In this document: piece by piece, positions 9,385 to 21,300 of the stretch
Position numbering within the stretch: the stretch's first letter is position 1
How the letters are laid out: each line of letters begins with the position of its first letter
Assembly: GCF_000003815.2 (NCBI RefSeq)
Contig: NC_049992.1
Coordinates: 7,621,300-7,654,161, forward strand
DNA from: Branchiostoma floridae
Lineage: Eukaryota > Chordata > Leptocardii > Amphioxiformes > Branchiostomatidae
Reading direction: 5' to 3'
DNA: 32,862 nt
Notes under the pieces: model-generated
What the model was told of the DNA's origin: nothing
The model's database searches: none
Seen by the model: the letters and a program-made list of their open reading frames with translations, nothing else
Position numbers and translations under genes: made by a program

Positions 9385-12300
9385 CTGTAGTCAAGGTCAA
9401 GAAATGCTTCATTGTACAACAGCATCATGCTTTGCAGAAATCTTGCTCAAGCAATTTTTTAAAAAGACAGCTGACAGTTAAGTTAATTAATTGTTAAAGT
9501 CCTTCCCTCCCCAGATGGTACATAGGGCAGTGCCCATCTGTTTCAATAGCCCTTGTGCCACACCACTTTGTGCAATCACTACTAACAGCAGAGCAGGGGG
9601 CTAGTCCACTGATAGTGGTGCACGTGTGTGTTCAACTACCATACTCTTTACCACATTATGGGCTTTTCTGTTTCCCTTTGAAAAAGTTCAGTTAGGATTT
9701 TTTAAGTCCCTTAGATGCAGACCATGGCTATAGCCAGTGTCCGTTTTTCCGTCAATTGATGGACATTTGCTGCGTGTGACGGAAAAAATTTTAAAACCAA
9801 TCCGTCAACTTTGACGGACAAAAATCTGATAAAAGCTCCTTGGTGGAAGCTACAGGCTGCTTGGGGACGCCGTCCACGGCCGTAGAAGCCACACTGAATG
9901 TTTTGCTATTATGATTGTTGACAATGTGTGTCGGCGCCCTTTTGCATACGATTATCTCATTAAAACCCGTTTTTCAAGGTCTCGGTTCAGTCTAACTCCT
10001 GGAATAGTGTTTTCGCGACAATGGGAATTGGCTGACGGAAAAAAATGTTGAGCTGGCTAGAGCCCTGATGCAGCTATGTATATGTTCAAGCCCTTCTGGT
10101 ATTTCAAGAAATATATTTGTTTATTGATCCTTTTTATAAGACAAAAATTGATAATTACCTTTGCTGCTCCAGCTTCCTCTTGACTATCTCCCTCTTCCAG
10201 TGGGGAACCTGAGCTAAGATGGCTTCCTCCTCGGCCAGCTGTGGGAAGGTCACATACAAGGTCAAATTATTTTGTCCAGAATGGAGCCATTTATGATCAG
10301 TGTGTAGGACAGATGATGTAGAAAAAATGAGTTCAATGTTTAAATACCTTCAAGTTGACAGTTTTTACAATAGTCTATCTCTGAAGAGAAATTATGCATG
10401 TATCTTACAAACTTTTCAATGACATCCCTTGTACATGTTTGAATGTATGTATTGAGTGATGAAGTTGTAATACTGGTACATTCAATCAACAAAAACAAAT
10501 CCACACCATACCACCGATAGATTGCAAAGAATGCCAGATATGCAGCAGCAGTAGATTAGCAGTTGGCATCAGCTTTGCTGCAAAGCAGATATAATGTCTG
10601 GGTTTACGTACGCATTTTTGGAGTCGACTTGGGGGTAGGCATGTTTTCTTGTGTGTAAATCCAGGCCAAAATCAGGCCAGGGTTCATGAAAATTTGTATA
10701 CTCCAAATCGACTCAAAACACTTTCGTAAACCCATTGTTCATCGCCTTAAAGCCCCTGGAATTTAACCTCTACTGGCTCCAGTTAGCTCCGTTGATCACT
10801 TCTATGCAGAATTGAATATTACTTTAATTTGCAACTTTGAGTTTTTAAGATTAACGGTTGGTGCAAACACCTTTTAAAGATTCAAGCAGGCAACCTTGCC
10901 AACCAGCTCTCAACCACAGATGACCTGGCTAATACTCATGACTAACTCCCAGCCATGGTCTGGAGAAGGTCGGGAGGTCATGGTCTGCGATGTGTGACAG
11001 GCTTCAAGCAGCAAGCTCCAAGCAAAGCCTCTGATAAATCACATGGAATCCCAGCAACCAATCATCATTGCTTCAGCTGAGGATTACATCATTCTGAGTA
11101 TTGCATTGACCAATCACCTTCTTTGCTGATTAATTGATTTAACTGGATTGGTTGGTTCTGCAGCCTATCATTGCTTCAGCTCAGGATCAGATCACTCTGA
11201 TAAATGCATTGACCAATCATCTTCTTTGTTGATTAATTGGTTTAACCCGATTGGTTGGTTCTGTGACAGTTTTAAGTCTCCACCAATACCTTCTTGGACA
11301 GGGCGGCCTGTGCTGCTAGGTCCTGTTATGTCAGTCACCATGGAAGGGGAAAGGAGGACAGTTGGGTTACAGAAAGGGTTGACTTGTCATCTAAAAGCAA
11401 TACTGCAAAAACAGAGGAACTTTGCAAAAAGGACAGTTGAGTCATTACAGGAAATAATGTAAAAAAGGATAACTGAATAACCTCGTTACATAAATGTTTG
11501 TATAAATCAGATGTCTCCAGTTCTACTTTATTTCCATCCCAATCATTTTTGTTGTTACATCTTACCCTCCAAGCAGGAGTTTGGGGGGAAAAATCGTGAC
11601 CTTTTCCTTACATATAAGAAAAAGATCACGATTTTCCCCACCAACCTCTGCTTAGAGAGTAGTTACATCTACATCTATTTCTAGTATTCTACACAAAGTA
11701 ACAGTACTCAAGCAATAAAATTTTGAATTTTGAAAGTTGCTTTTAGAATCTATTACTTTGTGCATCTTATTACATTTTGTACTACTATCTGGTTGTCTAA
11801 CCTTCATCAACATATCTCATTTTAAGTTTACACAAGTTCATTTTCTTCAATTTCATGTCAGGAACTTCAGATTTTTGGACGTATGGGTTGAATGTTTTTT
11901 TCTAATCCCAAGAAGCAAATTTCCGTCACGGGACGGAAAGACAAGTCCTTGAGACAGCCTTGGTATAAAGATGAAAGACGTGTTAATACAGAAAAAAAAT
12001 TAATCTCTTAAAATTATACCTTGTATTAAGAAAACTTGGCAATACAAATGACAGTTGAATGGAGAGATATACAGAAAGGTGTGGTTTATCTTCAGTATAG
12101 TGATTACAGAAGAGGAAAACATGGTAAATTGTCCATTTTGTATCTACTTTGATGGTTTTGAATGTCCCAACATTTGGCCACACAAGTACATGAAACTGTG
12201 ACATATGTACATTTTGTTCATATCTGATGAGAATTTCCACTGCATGATATACTGTGATAGGCAAACAACTTTAAATCACAAACCTTCTTTTTCTCCAAAG

Positions 12301-15300
12301 CATCTTTTTCCTTCTCCGCTTGCTGCTTTTTGAGGAGGATGGCTTGCTTCCATGCCGGCACACCGTTGGTTTGCATGGAGGGTAGCGTGGTCACATCTAC
12401 AGGACCTGTACCATTAATGCCAGGTGTCTGTGCAAGAGGTGTGGGTTTTGTGGGACTCATTGGAGGCGGCGATGGTGGTACGTTGTTTGTCGGGCTGACA
12501 ACAAGAGCTTCACCTGTGTGATAGTTAGTATTAAGATGGTCAACAACATTGCAAAGTGATTCGCTAATGACTAATGACTGTTTCCAGGGCCTACACAGCT
12601 CACTGGCTCCAGGGCAAGGAATATTACCACAGCTATTATCAGAATTGAATCTTAAATGCGACTTATCAGTTACTGGCAGTTGCATTTTAGTAACATTTCA
12701 CTAAATCAGCTTTACTATGTCAGAATTTGCAAAAATGTGTCGATGTTGCAATGTGAAGACAAAAAGTTCTCATTAAGTCCTCTGACAGGAATTTGGAAAT
12801 TGAAAATAGTCCTTGTCTATAGCCATTGTTTCGATTTGTCCAGGCGTTTTTTTTCCAGGCCTTTACTTTTGATATATTACCTAGAATTCCTGTCACCGCA
12901 CATGTGTTTGGATCTCTGTGAAAGGGGTGGGGCTTATAGAAACAATTCTAAGTCATATCAATCCTTGGCATATGCGTGATTTCATCATAAGCAGCTCACC
13001 TGTTGCCTGGTCTTGTGTGTTCGGACTGACCGGTGTGGTGTTCATCACGGTAGGGGCGAGCGGACTGGTTGGCACGTTGGTGGGGACAATGATGATGGGA
13101 GATGGTGGACGGGCGGCGTACGGTTTCGGTTTCGGTGGAGTGATAGGTGCCTGTTTCACAGGTGTTGTAGGCGCCTGTTTCGTTGAGACTATAGGCGCCT
13201 GTTTTGGTGGAGTTATAGGTGCCTGTTTCAATGGGGTTATTGGTGGCTGTGTTGGTGAGTTTGCAGGTGCCTGGTGTGGAGCAGAGGGAGATACAGGTGG
13301 CCATCTGGATGGCGTGGTGGGTTTCGACTCCACGGTAGAGGGTGTTGAACTATTGGTGTTAGGAGATTGTCTGTTGTTGGCAGGTACCTGGAAGCAGAGG
13401 GCAGAATTTTGAAACGACAATTATCCAGAGCTTTGCAAAATCATCAAACATCAACTCTCATAATTCCGTCGGGTACCCTAGGACTGCCATAAAGATTGGT
13501 GTCCCAGAGCCTGTGTCCCAAACATCTTGATAATTTTCTTAGGTGCGCACACCTCTGAAATTACCGATGCTGCATAAGTATGAATCTCTTTAATCATTTA
13601 CAAATAGGCATTATGAGAGCTGATGTTATAAGAAATGCTGTGTTTGAAATCCCCCTTAGCTTCACAGTCCTGTGATTCAAACATATGTATTTGAACCCCC
13701 TGACCCCTAACTTGCTCTCTGATCAAGGAGGTTAAAAAAAAAACATCCTTGCTCTGATGATTCAAACTACAGAGACATTAAGTCAAACTATCATTGACAA
13801 TATATTGTGATTGACTGACCAACAAGATGAACATTATGGCACTAACCTCTTCAGCTGCCACTGCCTTATACACAGGAGATATAGGTACATCCGGCCTTCT
13901 GTTAACAGAGCTGATATGGGGCTGGAAAAAAACACCATCTGAAATTAGTGACTTTCTTCACAGTTAAGGGACAATTTTTACTATTGGCCAAAAGTCTTAT
14001 TCTATAGATATCAGTGTCGAAACAGAATCGATATCCAGGCTACACCTCAAACTTAAAATCAGTCCCAAGAAAGTTACTCTGAAGAATGACAAAAGCAGAA
14101 CAAAATGGTGACTGTAATCTTGCTTCGAAACAGAATGCATTTTCGTCATCTAACATATTAAGATCACTTCCAAAGTTTTAAATGAAGAGTGTGCAGATGA
14201 ATTAAGGTGAAAATTCTGTCCAGAATACCTGTACGATGGGGTTCCCGGACCCTGCCCTGGCTAGCTTGGCCGGCGTATTCTCTCGTGCGCTACTTGTACC
14301 AGCTTCTGTCTCGCCATTGGTCATCCCTTCCTCAGAGGCCTCAGGCTTTGGGGGTTGCACGCTGAGGTCCTCCCCGAACTTGAACTTCAGCAGAGGGTGA
14401 ACCGGTAAGGCTGCAGGAGACTCGGGTAGATCGAGTGGAGGCACGGGCGGCGGGTTTCGTTCCACGTCCTCTCTGCGCTGCGGTAAGGCAGGAGGCGGCT
14501 CGTTCGGGGGTGGCGGTGGGACGAACACCGGTTGTGTGTCCCTCTGGCTGACAGGTTCAGGTTGGTCGTCCATGTCGTAATCTGGAGGAGGGATGGGAGG
14601 GTACGGCTCCTTCTCCTCCTGGGAATTCTTTTTCGCGGGATGAACCTCTGCTTGGACCAGCTGGGTTGGTGCTAGTAAGAGGAACGGCATGATATGGTAC
14701 ACTGGTGTTACAGAAAGTAACTTAAGCTAAAAGCTAACACCCTCTTAGCAAATGGAGTAGTCATAGAACACCATATATGGTAAAGGAAGAGTCAGACTCA
14801 ATTTCTCTTGCTCATTCAACTGGCTCAGAGCAGCCATGCTATTGTGAAATAGCTTCACTATGTTAGGAGAGCCCGCTGGAGGAAGCCACATGGAAGCACA
14901 GTGTGAAGGCTAGCTGATTGCTGACTACCCCTGTGTCAGGGACTCCAGTAGCAGTATAATTAAACACTGGATACTACTGATAAGTCTTCCAGATTAAATG
15001 GTTTCGAAGCACCTCAGTCTCCTGCCTACCCACCCTACAACATGGTGTCAGAAGTGGGATGTATACAAGGCAATCAGAAAACCCACACATCACCCCCTTC
15101 ACATGTACACAATGTCAGAAACAAACACAAACAATGTCTGTCTCCCTTGGGATGAAATATTGAATCGCGCGGGGCAAATTACTGAGAGCTAGAAGCTCCA
15201 CATCCAATCAGGGTGGTAACATAGGACTGAACCATTTCGGGTGTGGGGGTGCCTCTCATACAATTACACAGGATGTCCGCTCATCCTAACACCATTACAT

Positions 15301-18300
15301 CCTCCATGGTCTACCAGTCCTTCATTTCAGGCTTTAACCATAAATCTTTTGTGCTTTCTTTTGAATAAGGCTTTACACTTGGTAATAACTCTAGGAAAGA
15401 AAAAGTCAAAAGATCTCCTCTTTCTCTATAGCATAGTGAAAGGAATCCTGACCTGGTTGATCCCTGGGAGGTACCAGGACATCCTCGTACTCGAGCTCCC
15501 CGTTATCCCCGTTCTGGTAGACACCAGCCTGCTCAGGTCTGTCACTCTCCTCACTCACATCAACCAGGGCTAGAGAGTGTTAGAGTCATTGTATGAACAT
15601 TTGCAAATTTTGTAAGACAAGAAGAGGCATTTTGAATGATTGTTATGTTGCAAACTTTAAGTCCTTCCCACACCAAATGGTGCAAAGGGTGGCGCCCATC
15701 TCCTTTTCAGTGGCCTGGGCCACACAACTTACAACCACTACAGCAGAAGGCCATTCTACAGGTAGTGGTGCGCATTCTACTTCCATACTCTTTCCCAAAT
15801 GCTGAGTGCTAAGCAGAGAAAGCAGCATGTACCATTTTCAAACATCTTTGGTATGACTCGGCCGGGAATCAAACTCACAACCTACCGAATGCAAGCGAGC
15901 ACTCTACACACTCCGCCATCGAACCGGTCCTTTTAAATGTTAAATGTCAAGTAAGGTCTGTCACATCAGGCTTTTTGTCAGGCATGCGTCCGTCAAGGCG
16001 TCAGTTGGACACACTTTTCTTAAAATAACAAGAAATTGGACACACTATACGCCCTTTAATACACTGGGGAGCAGACAAGCATGAAATTCTGATTGACCTG
16101 GGATGCCACTAGGTCATCTGTGGTAATAATTTGCCCCCACAGGATACCTTAGAATGCACCATTCTGACTAAAAATTCTCTTGAACACCGCACCATGGAAT
16201 GCCCCTGGACCCCCCTACAATAGTCGTGCCTATATCACTTACCACGACCCACCAAGAAACTTGGACCCCCATATAATAAAATCCTGGCTGAAAGCCTGAC
16301 CCAGGTGTAACATAGTACATGTGTTGTGTACCTGCTGAAGCCCTGACTGGTTCCCCATGGACAGGTTTTGTGTTCTCCCTCAATGATGACTCCCGGCGGC
16401 GCTGGGGCTGCTTGGCGATGGACGGTGCCGAGAGACGCCGAGGTTTCTACATTTGTATATGGAACAAATAGCAGATAAGTCTCAATGATTATGGTAATCA
16501 TAGATGCCCATATTGATGTCAACATTGGTTCATGGTATGATATTATTCATTGTATGTTCAAAATATGTATAGACTTGTTAAGGCTTTAAATGTGAACTGT
16601 ACCTCTGTTATATATTTTGTTTTATCTCTCCCCTCATGACCAGTCAGTGAGACACTATACTGGTAGTGTAAATTAAGAAAACTCCAATATCCTGGTAGTA
16701 ACATAATGTTTTTACCAATTTTTGTCTTGTACTAATTTGTAGGCAACAGGGAGCAGAATTCTGAAATAAAAATTGCTCGGAGCTTTGCAAATTAAAAGAG
16801 AAAGATGTCTGAACTCTGATAGGTATTGAAACATACTCATGTGAAAGCATGTGAAAAACTATACTGGTTGTATAAAGAAACTCCAATATTGTAAATACTA
16901 GCATGATGTTTTTACCAATTTGCAGTATCAATACAGATGTTACTACTACAGTAATTCTGACCTCCTTCATGACAGTGTGCAGATACTTAGCACAGACGGT
17001 GTGACCATATTTTATTACCATCATAAGATTTAACACAATATGTCAAAATATGCCCAATTTTTGGCTAAAACCCTGGTTTACAGCATCATAACAAATGGAG
17101 CTCTTAACATAATTCTGACCTCCTTCATGACCGTGTGCAGGTACTTGGCGCAGACGGTGTGACCACATTCCTCTGCCAGGTCAGCGGGGGTGAAGCCATC
17201 ATGGTCCTGTCCGTGGACGTCCTCCCCTGCCTCCACCAGCACCTTCAGGCACTGGGAACATCATAATTAAAACCATCATTAAGGTCACACACAAAATACG
17301 TCAAAACAAGGACATTACAAAACGTACAACATGTACTGGTATGTCTTGTCGCAAAAGCGCCCCCTACATGGGCTACTTATATAGCAGCAAGAAACAGTTA
17401 ATTCCAGGCAGAAGCTCTGACTCTGAGGAGGATGTCTGATAACGTTTGAAACATTAGCAGGTTTCAACACTACACTGGTTGTGTAAATTAAGACAATTCC
17501 AATTATATCCCTGGCCAATAGTAATATAACGTCCTTGGTGAAAACGTGTCTAACTTGTGGTTAAAACTCCAGTTTACGGCTCCCGATCAAATCTGTGCCA
17601 CATGAGAATCCAATCACTGAGAATTTCCTAATCATACAGTATAAGGGCACTTAAAAGAATAATCCCTTCACTAAACTAACTAACTTAAGCTGTTTGTAAA
17701 AGCAATGAGGTCCAACCCAAGCTGGTCTCATGCATCTTGGTGCAATTTCCGATTAACATAATAGTATGAAAGTCAAACTTCACTTGCTGCACTTCATAGA
17801 GGATGACAAATGATGACGACGATGATAATAGTATGAAGTATTAGTTTAAAAGGTTTTTGATTCTTAATTAAACAATTTCTTTAACAAATATACAATGTCA
17901 TGTATCTTCATTGAGATTTTTAAAAAGCTGCAGTTAGAAGAATGTTTCTGATTATGAAATACTGTAAATGCATTGAAGTTCGCGGGGATTTAATTTCGCA
18001 GTAGCGGGAAAAGGGACTTTTCGCAGTGGATTTAAGTTCGCGGTAACACTGGAGCTGAATACCATAATAGAAAAATGTTCGCGGTGGTTTTAAGTTCGCC
18101 GCAAAAAGTGGTCACCGCAAAAACCACGAACATTAATCCACAGCAAACATTTCTGCATTCAGGCCACACCGATTTAATTTCTTGGTTCACGGATTCGCTC
18201 GCTCATATTGTTTGGAAAAAATAAAAATTACCATTAATGAAACCATTCACCAACTTTCTGGTGTAGCAAATTGGCCTTTATATTATAAGCTCCTTAAAGT

Positions 18301-21300
18301 GTGGGTACAGGTGCTGTTACTGTACAAAAATAGTGATTTTGTACTTTTTCCAAGCTGAAAACTTTTTTTCTTTATGTTTTATATTAGCCGTTACCTTTAC
18401 CCCAACCATTTACAATTTTATTTTTACTTCGCCCTCTCGCTCCATATTTTTTATGAAAAAATCCGTGAACCAAGAAATTAAATTGGTGTGGCCTTACAGT
18501 ATTCTGTGATTTGAACTGCAGCAGTCCTCACCTCCAGTTGCCCATGTTCCGCGGCATCGTGCATGGGAGTACCGCCCAGGTTGTCCTTCTCACTCTTCCC
18601 ACCATGCAACAGCAGCCAGCTGACGACCTTGGCGTGGCCGCGGGAGGACGCGAAGTGGATGGGCGTCGCTCCGTCGTTGTCTCGTTCCATCGGCAACGCA
18701 TCCTGATCGTTCACCTGTGGGAATGGTGGAGATGAAAAGAGATTTGTTAATATGACTTATGATAAGCAATTCCTTCAGTGTACTGAAATAAATGAATAGG
18801 TCAAAGTAGCATTAGGTGTTCTAGAGTTTGTGGTTAGAGTTGTTGACTTAGAATCTAAAGGTTCTGGGTTTGAATACCTAGCAGGCCCCTTTGGGAAAGG
18901 CACTTCACACTATTTCCTGGCTCAACTCTTGCAAAAATGAGTATCAACTTCTGTATGGGAATGGGACATAATTATAAAGAGGTCCCGTGTTTGAGGAAAG
19001 CCAATAAACTTAAAGTTTTTTATGTTACAGGGACAGTAGCTAAGTTCTTATCAACTGTGTCTAGGGCAATATTGGAAGTCAGAGCCCGTCACCTTTTAAC
19101 GTTACCTCTTCAACCAAAGTCAGGTAGTTTTTCTATCTGGATGGAGTGACGAAAGTCGTGTAAAAGTGCCTTATCCAAGGGTACAAAATTGATAGCATGA
19201 CAGCATTCGAACCCAGGACCTCTGTGTTCTGGGCCAAACACCCCACAGTTTCGCCACACGACCCCGCATGCACAAAGAGTACAGAGCCTTAGAAGACTCA
19301 CCAGGGCTCTAGCCAGCTTGAAATTTTTTTCCGTCAGTCAATTCCCATTGTCGCGAAAACCGCGAAAACACTTATTCCAGGAGTTAGAGAGACTGAACTG
19401 AGATCTTGAAAAACGGGTTTTTAATGAGATTATCGTATGCAAAAGGGTACCGACACACATTATCAACAATCATGTCAATAGCAAAACAAACAGTGTGTGG
19501 CTTTTACGGCCGTGGACAGCGTCCCCAAACAGCCTGTAGCTTCCAACAAGGATTTTTGTCTGTCAAGGTTGACGGATTGGTTTTAAAATTCTTCCGTCAG
19601 ATGCAACAAATTTCCGCCAATTGACGGAAAAACAGACGCTGGCTAGAGCCCTGAGACTCACCAGCCAGATGAGAATGTTGAGACTAAGACTCACCAGCCA
19701 TATGAGAATGTTGAGACTAAGACTCACCAGCCATATGAGAATGTTGAGACTAAGACTCACCAGCCATATGAGAATGTTGAGACTAAGACTCACCAGCCAT
19801 ATGAGAATGTTGAGACTAAGACTCACCAGCCATATGAGAATGTTGAGACTAAGACTCACCAGCCATATGAGAATGTTGAGACTAAGACTCACCAGCCATA
19901 TGAGAATGTTGAGACTAAGACTCACCAGCCATATGAGAATGTTGAGACTAAGACTCACCAGCCATATGAGAATGTTGAGACTAAGACTCACCAGCCAGAT
20001 GAGAATGTTGAGGTGCCCCATCTGCGCAGCTGCGTGGACCGGCCTCATGCCGTCGTTGGCCTTGTGATGCACGTTTGCCCCACCTGCCACCAGGTGTTCC
20101 GCACAGGCCAGGTGACCCTCCTGGACAGCGAAGTACACAGGTGTGGTACCGTTGTCTGCTGTTGCATTCACCAGACTGCATCAAAAAAGATTTGCATTGA
20201 TTAGGCCTTATATATGGATGACATCTTCTGGAACCCCCAAAGCTATATAATTTTACTACTGACACCTCTATGAGATTAAAGCATTTTTTGGTGTGTGTGT
20301 TTGTGTGTTTTATATGTATGTGTGTGTGTCTTTTTATGTGTGTGAAATGTGTTTGTGTGGTGTGTGTCTTTTTTATGTGTGTGAAATGTGTTTGTGTTTG
20401 TCTTTTTATGTGTGAAATGTGTGTGTGTGTCTTTTTATGTGTGTGAAATGTGTTTGTGTGTGTCTTTTTATGTGTGTGAAATGTGTTTGTGTGTGTGTGT
20501 GTGTGTTTTTATGTGTGTGAAATGTGTTTGTGTGTGTGTCTTTTTATGTGTGTGAAATGTGGTTGTGTGTGTGTGTCTTTGTGAAATGTGTTTGTGTGTG
20601 AGTGTGTGTTTTTATGTGTGAAATGTGTTGGTGTGTGTGTGTTGGTGTGTGTGTCTTTCAATGTGCAAAGTACATGTGATTATCACTTGTACATGTACTT
20701 TGTCCAGAAGGCATTTCTCTAATTAACTACTGTTAAGTACAAGGGCGGTTAAAAAATTAATGCCACTGGTTTTATAACAGGCTCATGTTTTCATCGAATG
20801 AGCTGAAATTTGGCACAAAGGTACAAGAATATATCCTCTTGAGATTGACATATTTCAATTTGTTGTTAAAATCTTTATGAGTGACTGAGTTGAGTTCAAG
20901 ATGACCACACCCCTGTTATCCCGTCGGAAGAAATTAGAGTGTTAATTAACGTGCAATTGACGATGTCTCTAAATCACTTGTAGCTATTGTAAGAAACTGA
21001 AATTGCACATGTATCAAGTTGCACTTCTCTGTAAGCCACATACCTACTTTAATTTTGTAAATACAATCATTTATTATTTTTTCGTTCCTGGTGTGAAGTG
21101 AGGTCGTCAGTGTCGTAATTAGCGGTGGATTAGGGGTGAGCTGCTTAAAGTGTCCATAACCGACTTTTTTATTAACTGAGAAAAATCAAACTTAAGACAC
21201 TTCTTGATCTTGAAACAGTTAATAATTGTGCTAAGTTTCGCATCTTTTGGCTCATGAAAAAGCAGTCTAAAAAAACCTTTATTCAACAAATCACGTATTT

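Noticed and set aside
12918-13412. Plus-strand Gly/Val/Cys-rich open frame
   Set aside because: Antisense of espin exon 9; the minus strand has splice sites in phase and a low-complexity linker expected for espin.
15845-15930. Possible functional tRNA gene on the minus strand
   Set aside because: A-box and B-box are present but no paired acceptor stem or clear anticodon arm; it is the head of a SINE.
19621-20067. Plus-strand open frame of repeated LRLTSHMRM units
   Set aside because: A 33-bp array without stops is open in several frames; this is the antisense shadow of espin exon 2 and its minisatellite.
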